Shown here one piece after another: positions 35,189-44,663 of a stretch of DNA of 64,000 nt. Under the pieces are notes generated by a model. It did no database searches, was not told the DNA's origin, and worked only from the letters and a program-made list of their open reading frames with translations. Made by a program: the position numbers and the translations under genes. Numbering within the stretch: position 1 is the first letter of the stretch; every line of letters begins with the position of its first letter. The stretch covers positions 496,001 to 560,000 of the forward strand of contig OY760934.1 in NCBI GenBank assembly GCA_963664245.1, in the 5' to 3' direction. This DNA is from GCA-2711565 sp963664245. GTDB lineage: Bacteria; Bacteroidota; Bacteroidia; Bacteroidales; GCA-2711565.

Positions 35189-36305
35189 CATCTATAATTT
35201 ACGTAAGGTACTTCACCGAAACCCGGAGGTTTCTCATGCTGAATTCGCAACGTCAAAGCGTATTACAGATTTTATTGTCCCTCTGAAACCGGATAAAATT
35301 ATCCAATTGGGAAATACGGGCTTGGCATTTGTGTTCAAAGGAAAGAATAAAGGACAGAGATTAATGTTCAGAGCCGATTTGGATGCTTTGCCATTATATG
35401 AAATAAATGATCTCGAATATAAATCGCAAGTTGAAGGTGTAGCACATCTTTGTGGCCACGATGGACACATGTCAATTTTAGCCGGATTAGCAAAAAAAAT
35501 TGCTGAAACCCCTCCTGAAAAGGGCGAAGTCGTTTTACTTTTTCAACCGGCTGAGGAAGTTGGAGAAGGAGCCCTTGCGATTGTCCAAAACCAAGAGTTT
35601 CAAAAAATAAAACCTGACTTTATTTTTGGCTTACATAACATTCCCGGCTTCGAAAAAAATGCAATCATTCTAAAAAAAGGAAGCTTTAATGCAGCCTCCA
35701 AAGGGATGACTGTAAAGCTTTTCGGAAAGACCTCCCACGCGGCTGAACCCGAAAACGGGATCAACCCGGATCAAGCAATTTCTAAAATCATCCAGGACAT
35801 TCATGTAATGCAGAGCTACAAAGATCAGTTCAACGATTTTGCATTAATTACTGTAATTCATATTCAACTGGGCGAAATTGCTTTTGGCACTTCACCAGGC
35901 TATGCCGAAATACGCTTTACCCTGAGAGCCAATGAAGACAAGGATCTGGAAATGCTTACCAACAAAACTGAAAGCATTATCAAAAGCATTTCCGAAACAA
36001 ACCGTTTGAGATATGAAATATCTTACTCCGAAATTTTTCCGGCTAATATCAATGATACAGAAGCGGTTGAGCTTATCGCTTCTTCTGCAAAAGAAAACAA
36101 GCTAAGTATTGTTGAAAGAGATGAAACGTTCAAATGGTCGGAAGATTTTGGATACTATACACAAAATAACAAAAGGGCATTTTTCGGATTGGGAGCCGGA
36201 GAAAATCATCCGGCATTGCACAATCCTGATTACGATTTCCCGGAAGAAATAATTAAAAGTGGCATAAATTTATTTTACTCAATTTACAAAAAGATTAACT
36301 TTTAA
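35181..36305 (+). CDS. M20-family amidohydrolase (aminoacylase/hippurate hydrolase type)
   Basis: This 374-residue cytoplasmic metallopeptidase-like enzyme hydrolyses N-acyl or amide bonds of amino-acid conjugates. Metal ligands sit in CGHDGHMSILAGLA and LFQPAEEVGEGA, in FGLHNIPGF, and in the C-terminal GENHPALHNPDYDF histidine. The dimerisation or lid domain occupies about 170-290. It has no signal peptide. The gene overlaps the symporter gene by eight bases and ends directly before alr, so imported acyl-amino acids could be cleaved inside the cell. Confidence 0.92.
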   Translation: MDDIYNLRKVLHRNPEVSHAEFATSKRITDFIVPLKPDKIIQLGNTGLAFVFKGKNKGQRLMFRADLDALPLYEINDLEYKSQVEGVAHLCGHDGHMSILAGLAKKIAETPPEKGEVVLLFQPAEEVGEGALAIVQNQEFQKIKPDFIFGLHNIPGFEKNAIILKKGSFNAASKGMTVKLFGKTSHAAEPENGINPDQAISKIIQDIHVMQSYKDQFNDFALITVIHIQLGEIAFGTSPGYAEIRFTLRANEDKDLEMLTNKTESIIKSISETNRLRYEISYSEIFPANINDTEAVELIASSAKENKLSIVERDETFKWSEDFGYYTQNNKRAFFGLGAGENHPALHNPDYDFPEEIIKSGINLFYSIYKKINF

Positions 36306-37454
36306 ATGTTTGACAGTTCATTTATTACACTAAGAAAAGAAGCTATAAAAAACAATATTCGCTTTTTACGAGGTATTTATAAAAATGAGGTGAAAATCTC
36401 GGCCGTTGTAAAAGCAAATGCCTATGGGCACGGAATTGAACAAATGGTTCCTTTGCTCGAAGAAGAAGGCATCGATCATTTCTCAGTTTTCGATTTTATT
36501 GAAGCCACACGTGTACATAACTCTTTAACACAAAATCATACAATTATGATTATGGGTTGGGTTCATGATTCGGATTTAAAAGAAGCCATTAAACGGGGAT
36601 TTGATTTTTTTGTCTTCAACCTCGAACGATTAAAATTAGCTTTAAAATATGCAAAAGAACTCAACACAAAAGCCAATATCCATATTGAAGCCGAAACAGG
36701 AATGAACCGTTCAGGATTTGGGAAAGAACAACTAAAAAAAACTATTGAAATAATTAACACCAACAAGCCATACTTTAACGTTAAAGGATTTTGCACCCAT
36801 TTGGCAGGAGCCGAAAGCATTTCAAACCATCTGCGTATTCAAAATCAAATCAAAAAATACCAAAAATTGTTAGGCGTATTAGAAAGCAAAGATATCCATC
36901 CTGAATGTTTACACATTGCCAATTCTGCGGCCTCCATCGTTTATCCAAAAACACGCCTAGACATGGTTAGGGTTGGTATTATGCTATATGGGTTTTGGCC
37001 AAGCATGGAAACTTTTATTCATTTTACCAGAAACAAAACCGATAAAGAAGATCCTCTGAACAGAATACTTGGCTGGAGAAGCAAAATAATGAGCATAAAA
37101 GAAGTAAAAACCGGCGAATTTATCGGTTACGGCATTTCTTACCTTGCTCAAAGAGATTTAAAAACAGCTCTGATCCCGATAGGTTATTCGGATGGATTTA
37201 GCCGCTCATTAAGCAACAAAGGACGATTACTCATTAACGGACAAATATGCGAAGTAATTGGAGTTGTAAATATGAATATGATTATTGCAGACATTAGTCA
37301 TCTTCCCGATGCAAAGATAGGCGATGAAGTTACCATTATAGGAATACAGGGCGATTTGGAAATAAAAGTGTCTTCCTTTAGTAATATCAGTGATAAATTA
37401 AACTATGAAATTTTGGCTCACATGCCTGAAAATATTGAACGAAAAATTATATAA
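36306..37454 (+). CDS. alr: Alanine racemase
   Basis: This 382-residue fold-III PLP enzyme interconverts L- and D-alanine. The PLP lysine is K36 in AVVKANAYGHG. The second catalytic tyrosine lies in FIGYGISYLAQRD, and PIGYSDGFSRSLSNKG and VVNMNMIIADIS are the usual C-terminal motifs. The start codon follows the M20 stop without a gap. D-alanine would feed peptidoglycan synthesis, although its place in a transport/hydrolase operon suggests a catabolic or salvage role. Confidence 0.95.
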   Translation: MFDSSFITLRKEAIKNNIRFLRGIYKNEVKISAVVKANAYGHGIEQMVPLLEEEGIDHFSVFDFIEATRVHNSLTQNHTIMIMGWVHDSDLKEAIKRGFDFFVFNLERLKLALKYAKELNTKANIHIEAETGMNRSGFGKEQLKKTIEIINTNKPYFNVKGFCTHLAGAESISNHLRIQNQIKKYQKLLGVLESKDIHPECLHIANSAASIVYPKTRLDMVRVGIMLYGFWPSMETFIHFTRNKTDKEDPLNRILGWRSKIMSIKEVKTGEFIGYGISYLAQRDLKTALIPIGYSDGFSRSLSNKGRLLINGQICEVIGVVNMNMIIADISHLPDAKIGDEVTIIGIQGDLEIKVSSFSNISDKLNYEILAHMPENIERKII

Positions 37455-37456
37455 CC

Positions 37457-38527
37457 ATGGCTTTTATAACCCTAGACACCAAAAAACTAAAATCAAACTT
37501 TGATTACCTAAACAATTTGTTTAAAAAGAACAATATACAATGGTCGGTTGTATCAAAGGTTCTTTGCGGCAATAAAACGTATTTAAAAGAGTTACTCAAC
37601 CTTGGTATTGAAAACATCTGTGATTCCAGGATCAGCAATTTAAAAACCATTAAATCAATTAACCCTGATGTACTAACCATTTACATCAAACCCCCTGCAA
37701 AACGGGCAATACCATCGGTGGTAAAATATGCAGATGTAAGTATGAATACAGAAATTGATACAATCCGGCTTTTATCGGAAGAAGCACAAAAGCAAAATAA
37801 AAAGCACCAAATCATTATTATGATTGAACTTGGAGAATTGCGGGAAGGTGTGATGGGAGAAGATTTTATGGATTTCTACGAACAAGTGTTCAATCTAAAA
37901 AACATTGAAGTTGTTGGCATTGGAGCTAATTTATCCTGTCTCTACGGGGTGCTCCCCAATCAGGATAAGCTTATACAGCTTAGTTTATACGAACAACTCA
38001 TTGAGGCGAAATTCAACAAACAAATCCCTTATGTGTCCGGCGGATCATCCGTAACCATTCCCTTAATTTTTCAGAACCTTCTCCCAAAAGGAATCAATCA
38101 TTTCAGGGTTGGAGAAACCTTGTTTTTAGGCACGGATGTTTATAACAACAGACCTCTTAAACGCATGAAACCAGACGCATTTAAATTGTATACCGAAATC
38201 ATTGAGCTCATTGAAAAACCAATGGTTCCTACAGGAGAAAGAGGAAGCAATGTTGAAGGGGAAGAATTTGACTTTGACCAGAAAAACATCGGCGAAACAA
38301 CATTCCGGGCCATTATTGATCTGGGACTTTTGGATGTTGATGAAAGCCACATTTTCCCTGTCGACAAAAATATTCATTTTGTTGGGGCAAGCTCAGATAT
38401 GCTAGTCATTGATCTTGGTGATAATAAAAAAAAATATAAAGTCGGTGATTTAATTGAATTCCGTATGGATTATATGGGAACCTTGCGAGCCATTAATTCC
38501 AGGTATATTGATAAAAAATTAAACTAG
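37457..38527 (+). CDS. Alanine/ornithine racemase-family PLP enzyme
   Basis: This 356-residue protein is a fold-III PLP enzyme of the ornithine racemase/YhfX type. It has a PLP lysine at K34 (WSVVSKVLCGNKTYLKELL), the IENICDSRISNLKTIK strand, GELREGVMGED and a C-terminal FVGASSDMLVIDLGD in place of the alanine-racemase tyrosine motif. It probably racemises or epimerises an amino acid other than alanine. It starts two bases after alr. Two neighbouring racemases with different specificity in one operon are notable. Confidence 0.88.
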   Translation: MAFITLDTKKLKSNFDYLNNLFKKNNIQWSVVSKVLCGNKTYLKELLNLGIENICDSRISNLKTIKSINPDVLTIYIKPPAKRAIPSVVKYADVSMNTEIDTIRLLSEEAQKQNKKHQIIIMIELGELREGVMGEDFMDFYEQVFNLKNIEVVGIGANLSCLYGVLPNQDKLIQLSLYEQLIEAKFNKQIPYVSGGSSVTIPLIFQNLLPKGINHFRVGETLFLGTDVYNNRPLKRMKPDAFKLYTEIIELIEKPMVPTGERGSNVEGEEFDFDQKNIGETTFRAIIDLGLLDVDESHIFPVDKNIHFVGASSDMLVIDLGDNKKKYKVGDLIEFRMDYMGTLRAINSRYIDKKLN

Positions 38528-38576
38528 AGAACTCCATCCAAATGTTGTATTTTAGTATAAAATAATACTAAAAATA

Positions 38577-39857
38577 ATGGGTAAAACCGCAATATTCTGG
38601 TTCCGCAGGGATTTACGTTTAGACGACAATACCGGCCTAAGACATGCTTTAAATTCAAGGCTTGAAGTATTGCCCATTTTTATTTTTGACCCGCAAATCA
38701 CCGGTGAATTGCCAGCCGATGATGCCCGAATCACATTTATCTACAAAGAATTAAAGAAGATCAACACTGAATTAAACCACTTAAACTCTTCTATAAAAAT
38801 ATACCAGGGCGATCCGATTACAATTTGGGAGAAAATTGTTGAACAGCACGAAATCAAAGAAGTGTATTACAATAAAGATTATGAACCTTACGCCATTGAG
38901 CGGGATCAAAAGATCACGCAATTTCTGAACCGGCTGGGAATTAAGGTATCTTCTTTCAAAGACCAGGTTCTTTTTGAGGAAGGAGAAATTGTAAAAGACG
39001 ACGGAAAGCCATACACGGTGTTCACTCCTTATAAAAACAAGTATTTACAAAAGCTAAAACACCAAGATTTTTTCTTTTCAAAAAAGAATAATTCTGACAA
39101 ATTCTATAAAAAGAAGCATCATTTTCCGGATTTAAAAGAGTTGGGGTTCATCGAATCAAAAATCCCGGTCAAAAATTTTGACCTGTCAAATCTTACTAAC
39201 TACGCCCTTGAAAGAAACATCCCCTCCTTGGATGCTACAAGTTATCTCAGTCCGCATTTGCGCTTTGGAACCGTTAGTATTCGCAAAGTTTTTAGTGAGC
39301 TGAGAGAAAACGAAGTTTTTCTGAGTGAGTTAATCTGGCGGGAATTCTTTATGCAAATCCTTTTTCATTTTCCGCAGGTGGTTAATCAAAATTTTAAACC
39401 TCGGTACGACCGTATTCCATGGATAAATAACGAAAAAGACTTTGAGAAGTGGTGCCGTGGAGAAACAGGTTATCCGCTGGTAGATGCCGGGATGAAACAA
39501 TTAAACCAAAGCGGCTACATGCACAACCGCATTCGTATGCTCACCGCTTCGTTTTTGTGCAAACACTTATTGATTGACTGGCGTTGGGGCGAAACCTATT
39601 TCGCAAAAAAACTGCTCGATTACGAATTATCATCTAACAACGGAAACTGGCAATGGGCCGCCAGCAGCGGCTGCGATGCTGCCCCGTATTTCAGGATATT
39701 CAACCCAATTACCCAGCAACAGAAATTTGATCCGGACTATAAATACATCAAAAAATGGATTCCTGATTTCAGTCTTCAAAATTATATTTCTCCAATCATT
39801 GAGCACAAATTTGCCAGAGAACGAACACTAAAAACCTACAAATCAGAACTGTTGTAA
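38577..39857 (+). CDS. phrB: Deoxyribodipyrimidine photolyase (cryptochrome/photolyase class I)
   Basis: This 426-residue flavoenzyme repairs UV-induced pyrimidine dimers with blue light. It has an N-terminal Rossmann-like antenna domain (AIFWFRRDLRLDDNTGLRHAL) and a C-terminal FAD domain (SELIWREFFMQILFHFP, GYPLVDAGMKQLNQSGYMHNR). The GNWQWAASSGCDAAPYFRIFNP stretch includes the electron-transfer tryptophans. Length is near the short end of class I enzymes. It is a single-gene unit. Confidence 0.95.
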   Translation: MGKTAIFWFRRDLRLDDNTGLRHALNSRLEVLPIFIFDPQITGELPADDARITFIYKELKKINTELNHLNSSIKIYQGDPITIWEKIVEQHEIKEVYYNKDYEPYAIERDQKITQFLNRLGIKVSSFKDQVLFEEGEIVKDDGKPYTVFTPYKNKYLQKLKHQDFFFSKKNNSDKFYKKKHHFPDLKELGFIESKIPVKNFDLSNLTNYALERNIPSLDATSYLSPHLRFGTVSIRKVFSELRENEVFLSELIWREFFMQILFHFPQVVNQNFKPRYDRIPWINNEKDFEKWCRGETGYPLVDAGMKQLNQSGYMHNRIRMLTASFLCKHLLIDWRWGETYFAKKLLDYELSSNNGNWQWAASSGCDAAPYFRIFNPITQQQKFDPDYKYIKKWIPDFSLQNYISPIIEHKFARERTLKTYKSELL

Positions 39858-39919
39858 TTTTTTCAGGTTTATTTGTAACGTATTGGCAAGTTGTTAGTCT
39901 TATAAAAAAATAAGGCAAC

Positions 39920-42307
39920 ATGATATTAAACTTCTTCAAGATAGCCATCCGTTCGCTATTAAAACACAAATTACATGCATTAATAAATATCTTAGGACTA
40001 GCCATTGGTATGGCTGCTACCATTCTAATCACCTCCTATGTCTTTTTTGAATTGAGCTATGACAAACACAACGAAAACTACAACGATACTTACCGCATCT
40101 TTAACAATCTAACCTTGCCCAATGGATCTGGCCTGGCAGCACCTGCTACACTGGGGAATACGGCTCCTATTTTAAAAGAACAAATCCCCGAAATAAAATA
40201 TTCGGTTAGGTTTACCGGGTACCGGGAATTTGATGTTGAATACGGTGAAAACACCTTTACTACCGATAAGTTCATGTGGGTTGACACCAGTTTTTTTGAT
40301 GTGTTTACCTGTAAGTTTATTGCCGGTGATCCGGAAACAGCCCTTGAAGCAAGGCGGTCGCTCATTATTACCAAAAGCTATGCAAAACGGATTTTTGGCA
40401 ACGAAGATGCTTTTAACAAAACCCTTAAAAACGGCGACAATAGTTATAAAATCACAGCAGTTGTTGAAGACATGCCCCTAAACTCACACTTTAGGTTCGA
40501 TTTATTAGGCTCATTCTCTACGGTATGTACCAAAGATTATGACATCACAAAAAATAACGGTTTCAATTTTATGACCTACCTGGTTATACCAAACCTGGAG
40601 AAGAATAAAGACTTTATTCTTCAAAAAGCGAATAAACTGATTAATGAAGGCTCCTATGAAAGGTTTGGGGTTAATGGTTTAGACATAAAGGTAGAAGCAA
40701 GTTTTCAGCCACTAAAAGATATTCATTTAAAATCACACTCCGAATTTGAACTGGACACCAATGGCGACATCAATAATGTTTACATTTTTTCTGCACTGGC
40801 TATCTTTATTTTGATTATTGCCATTGTAAATTTTGTAAACCTGGTTACGGCCAATTCCGAGAACAGAGCCAAAGAAATTGGTCTGCGAAAAGTAATGGGG
40901 GCTCACCGCCAAAACCTTTTTTACCAATTTATCGGCGAGTCAATCCTGACTTCACTACTTGCTTTTATCATTTCTCTGGGGATTACCGAGCTGTTTATCG
41001 GTTTCTTCAGGGAACTTATGGAGAGCCCCATTGTTATTCCCTACTGGTCGAATTTACTGGTACTCGGCATAATTATCATGGCCGTTTTAATTATTGGTTT
41101 TATATCCGGAACCTACCCTGCACTTTATCTTTCAAAATTTTTACCGATAAAAGCGCTAAAAGGAAGTAAATCTTCAGGCGGAACAAAAAACGTGTTCCTA
41201 CGAAAAACATTGGTTGTCTTTCAATTCACCATTGCTATATTTCTATTAATCAACCTGGGATTGCTTTTCAAACAGGTTGAATATATGAAAACAAAAGATT
41301 TAGGTTTTGACAAAGAACAGGTGCTTGTGGTAGATAATTTTACAAACACCATAGCCCGCTCATATAAATCGCTAAAAGCCGATTTATTAACGAATCCGAA
41401 CATCCAGAAAGTATCAGCATCACAAGGAGTACCTGGAATTTCTGCAAGTGTTGAAGCCCTCTATGAAAATGGGAAAGCCCCTTCAACAAGCATTGCTATT
41501 ATCGAGTTAAGAATACAGGATGATTTTATAGAAACCTATGGAATAAAAATTATTGACGGTGAAGACTACAGCAGTGATATGGGAACAGCAAAAACAAAAA
41601 TTATCTTAAACGAGAAAGCGATCAAGGATTTAGGATTAAAAGACCCAATAAACAAAAAAGTAGTATTATTTGAAGACACTTTACAAATAATCGGGATTAT
41701 CAAAAACTTCCACCACCAGTCATTACGCGAAGAAATCGCTCCAATGGCAATCACCAAACGAAGCTCCTGGTTTGATAAGATTTCTGTGAAAATAAACAGC
41801 CAAAACGTTGGTTCTACCCTTAAACAAATTGAAGAATCGTTTAGAAAAGCTGATCCGAACAATATTTTCAGTTACAAATTCATCGACCAATCTTTTGCTG
41901 AAATGTACCAGGCTGAAGAACGCTCAAACAAGCTGATTACCTATGCCGCAATCCTGGCTATAATCATATCAATGCTGGGTCTTTATGCCTTGACTTCTTT
42001 TACTATCAACCAAAAAACACAAGAAATTGGAATACGGAAAGTAATGGGAGCCAGCGTAGCACAAATTGTAAAAATGTTCATCACCGATTTGGCAAAATGG
42101 GTATTAATAGCCTCTCTTATCGCTTCACCATTGGCTTATTTTTCAATGAAAAAATGGCTCGACAACTTTGTGTACCATATTGATATTGCCTGGTGGATGT
42201 TTATCTTAGGAATCGTAATTGCCCTGGTTATTGCCATTTTTACCGTGGCATTTATATCTATAAAAGCCGCTCTTAGCAATCCGGCTGAATCGCTAAAATA
42301 TGAGTAA
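39920..42307 (+). CDS. FtsX/MacB-type ABC transporter permease
   Basis: This 795-residue membrane protein has eight helices in two FtsX repeats and two MacB-type periplasmic core domains. The N-terminal helix (HKLHALINILGLAIGMAATILI) is followed by a periplasmic domain, three helices (about 290-425, with NSENRAKEIGLRKVMGAHRQNL), a second periplasmic domain and the last helices (QKTQEIGIRKVMGASVAQIV). Such permeases work with a MacB-like ATPase in export or lipoprotein handling. No ATPase gene is adjacent here. Confidence 0.92.
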   Translation: MILNFFKIAIRSLLKHKLHALINILGLAIGMAATILITSYVFFELSYDKHNENYNDTYRIFNNLTLPNGSGLAAPATLGNTAPILKEQIPEIKYSVRFTGYREFDVEYGENTFTTDKFMWVDTSFFDVFTCKFIAGDPETALEARRSLIITKSYAKRIFGNEDAFNKTLKNGDNSYKITAVVEDMPLNSHFRFDLLGSFSTVCTKDYDITKNNGFNFMTYLVIPNLEKNKDFILQKANKLINEGSYERFGVNGLDIKVEASFQPLKDIHLKSHSEFELDTNGDINNVYIFSALAIFILIIAIVNFVNLVTANSENRAKEIGLRKVMGAHRQNLFYQFIGESILTSLLAFIISLGITELFIGFFRELMESPIVIPYWSNLLVLGIIIMAVLIIGFISGTYPALYLSKFLPIKALKGSKSSGGTKNVFLRKTLVVFQFTIAIFLLINLGLLFKQVEYMKTKDLGFDKEQVLVVDNFTNTIARSYKSLKADLLTNPNIQKVSASQGVPGISASVEALYENGKAPSTSIAIIELRIQDDFIETYGIKIIDGEDYSSDMGTAKTKIILNEKAIKDLGLKDPINKKVVLFEDTLQIIGIIKNFHHQSLREEIAPMAITKRSSWFDKISVKINSQNVGSTLKQIEESFRKADPNNIFSYKFIDQSFAEMYQAEERSNKLITYAAILAIIISMLGLYALTSFTINQKTQEIGIRKVMGASVAQIVKMFITDLAKWVLIASLIASPLAYFSMKKWLDNFVYHIDIAWWMFILGIVIALVIAIFTVAFISIKAALSNPAESLKYE

Positions 42308-42333
42308 AAAAAAGCCTCGAACGAGGCTTTTTT
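42308..42333. terminator. Bidirectional intrinsic terminator
   Basis: AAAAAAGCCTCG and CGAGGCTTTTTT flank two bases directly after the permease stop. The structure serves the convergent permease gene and the transporter gene ending at 42343. Confidence 0.85.
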
Positions 42334-42342
42334 ATTTTCGAT

Positions 42343-44571
42343 TTATTCAATTTCTTTGGCCTGATGAGCATTTACAAATACTACCTCGCCAATTTCATCG
42401 TAACCTTTAAACAAATTAATCCCGTACAATTCAAGGTGCTCAGGACGAATACCGATAATGGTTAAGCCGGCTTCTTTTGAACGTTCGTTAATAATTTTTT
42501 TACTACTGATGGCCTCGTTTTTCTGGATCACTTCAATATTTTTCGGGGTAATTGGAATACGTCCGGTTTTAACAAGTTCAATCAGGTTTTTGCGGTTTTT
42601 CTCAAGCTCATGATCTTTGCAAATATCAAAGATTTTTATTTCAGATTTTTGCCAGTCGGGATGCCCCATGATAATATAACTCAACAATATCATTAAATTT
42701 GAATTTTCATGATCGAAACTCCTGATCCAAACATGGATGGGTTGATTTTTACTGAATTTTCGATCCGAGCTTCCCAACACGCAAACATCCAGGTTCCCTG
42801 CCAAAATAAGTCCGAAATTATCCACAAATTCTTTTAACTCCCCCGGTTGTTGTTTATCGTACTCAAACACCACCATATTGTTTTCCATCCCCGAAATGCC
42901 CGGAAGCTGGATTGCCTGCGCCAATGCCGAAGTGTATGAAGGAGAAATAATGGTATCAATGTAAACCGAATTTCCATGACCCGCTTTCAAAATAAGTTTT
43001 TTCTGCGTGCTCCTCGCCTCCCTGTTTTTTTCACGGGTAAAAAAGCCTTCAACCAAATGAATATAGGTTGCAAATCCGTATTTATACGACAACCAGTTTA
43101 AGAAGCGAAAGGCATGGTTGCGCTCAAAGGAATTACGCGAAACACAAATAGCCGATGGGCGCCAACTTTCCGATTTACGAATACGATCTGTTTTTTGCAG
43201 ATAAATCTTTAACCGGCGGTTTATTTGAAAAATAGATCCTTTAAAAATAGATTGTAGCCCCTGCCTTCCTTTATGGTAATTCGAGATTCCCCAATAAATC
43301 AACACCATGATAATTACAGAAAACCAAGCATAAAAAGCATCAATTTTAAACATCAGCCAAACACTGAGAATAAAACCAATCAATGAAAAATACCAGTTTG
43401 AACGGAAGGTTGGACGATATGAAGGGTCAGAACCAAAATGGTTCAAAAAAGAGATCAAACAAATGGCTCCGTAAGTTACCATAAAAAACATGGAGATGAT
43501 TACAGCCACCGAGTTCACGTTACCCAATGCCACAAACACAAAGGCAATAATAATGGTAATAATGGAAGAGTTTACCGGCTCGTTATCTTTTTTCACGCCT
43601 TTTGCCGTAAAGCGATTAAAGAACGGAAAGGGGAAAGACTGATCGCCCCCCAGTGCCTGCAGGGTTCTTGGCGCAACCAATATCGAACCTATAGCCGAAG
43701 ACAAAGTGCTTGCTGCAAGACCTACCGGGATGGCAATCCAGCCATATTTAGCAATATCGGACATTACCAGTTGATTGCCTGCAAGATTGAGCGTACTTGC
43801 CGAAATGGTTAACTTCCAGACAACCGCAACATAAACGATCATACCTAAAAAAGTAGCCCAAATAGTACCGCGAGGGATTGATTTCCCCGGGTTCTTCAAA
43901 TCGCCAGACAAACCTATACCGGCTGCCATACCTGTAAATGCAGGAAAAATAATGGCAAATACAAAAAAGAAATCGTTCATGTTTTTGAACATTCCTGAAA
44001 AGCCCTGAATTGCTTCACCTCCGGACAAGCTCGGGCTTCCTGCAAAAAATAAAAATATAGAAGCAAAAAGGATAACCACCACCACATACAGGGCCTTCAT
44101 GCCCATTCCGGCTCCTTTTATGAGGACCAAAATACTCAGCAAAGCCATCACTGGGAGGCTAACAACCTGGCGAGGCAAATTCCAGCCGTATTCAACCGAA
44201 ACCCAGTTAAACACGGGTTCAAAAGCTTCGGCAAAGGCAATCACGTAAAACGCCACACTGATAGCCTGCGAAAGATATAGGGCAATCCCGATGGTTGCCC
44301 CGATATTTAAACCGAAGGAACGGGAAATTATGTAATAGGCTCCTCCTCCCTCAACTTTTTTGTTAGTGGCAATTTCAGAAATTGCAAGAGCCGTGGGGAC
44401 GGTAACCAAATGCCCCAGAACAACAATTAGAAGTGCGCCTCCAAATCCAAGGGTTCCTACCGCAAAACCAAAGCGCAAAAACAAAATAGCCCCTAAAATG
44501 GTTGAAATGGCCGTAAAAAAAACAGGAGCCGTTCCAAATCCTAATTTCCCTTTATTTTCGAATGATTCCAT
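42343..44571 (-). CDS. APC/SLC12-type cation-chloride cotransporter or amino-acid permease
   Basis: This 742-residue protein has about twelve membrane helices in residues 1-440 with APC-fold signatures (TAPVFFTAISTILGAILFLR, KVEGGGAYYIISRSFGLNIG, ILVAPRTLQALGGDQSFPFPFFNRF). A cytoplasmic domain of about 300 residues follows (CVSRNSFERNHAFRFLNWLSYKYG..). That arrangement is closer to the SLC12/KCC-like cotransporters than to short amino-acid permeases. Substrate is not determined. The gene lies between a convergent terminator and a divergent promoter region shared with the CAP-SPOR gene. Confidence 0.85.
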   Translation of the reverse strand: MESFENKGKLGFGTAPVFFTAISTILGAILFLRFGFAVGTLGFGGALLIVVLGHLVTVPTALAISEIATNKKVEGGGAYYIISRSFGLNIGATIGIALYLSQAISVAFYVIAFAEAFEPVFNWVSVEYGWNLPRQVVSLPVMALLSILVLIKGAGMGMKALYVVVVILFASIFLFFAGSPSLSGGEAIQGFSGMFKNMNDFFFVFAIIFPAFTGMAAGIGLSGDLKNPGKSIPRGTIWATFLGMIVYVAVVWKLTISASTLNLAGNQLVMSDIAKYGWIAIPVGLAASTLSSAIGSILVAPRTLQALGGDQSFPFPFFNRFTAKGVKKDNEPVNSSIITIIIAFVFVALGNVNSVAVIISMFFMVTYGAICLISFLNHFGSDPSYRPTFRSNWYFSLIGFILSVWLMFKIDAFYAWFSVIIMVLIYWGISNYHKGRQGLQSIFKGSIFQINRRLKIYLQKTDRIRKSESWRPSAICVSRNSFERNHAFRFLNWLSYKYGFATYIHLVEGFFTREKNREARSTQKKLILKAGHGNSVYIDTIISPSYTSALAQAIQLPGISGMENNMVVFEYDKQQPGELKEFVDNFGLILAGNLDVCVLGSSDRKFSKNQPIHVWIRSFDHENSNLMILLSYIIMGHPDWQKSEIKIFDICKDHELEKNRKNLIELVKTGRIPITPKNIEVIQKNEAISSKKIINERSKEAGLTIIGIRPEHLELYGINLFKGYDEIGEVVFVNAHQAKEIE

Positions 44572-44651
44572 AAATTAATTATTAATTCAAATGTACATAA
44601 AATTAAATTTATTTTATATCCAAGAATTAACGAATGAATAACAGATTTTCA

Positions 44652-44659
44652 TATTTTTG
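44652..44659 (+). promoter_or_regulatory. -7 element placed almost at the start codon
   Basis: TATTTTTG matches TAnnTTTG exactly and ends four bases before the ATG at 44664. If it is used, the mRNA would be leaderless or nearly so. Confidence 0.4.
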
Positions 44660-44663
44660 ATCC

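Noticed and set aside
38126..38405. Overlapping open frames on both strands inside the second racemase gene
   Set aside because: They are shadows of the conserved PLP-enzyme frame.
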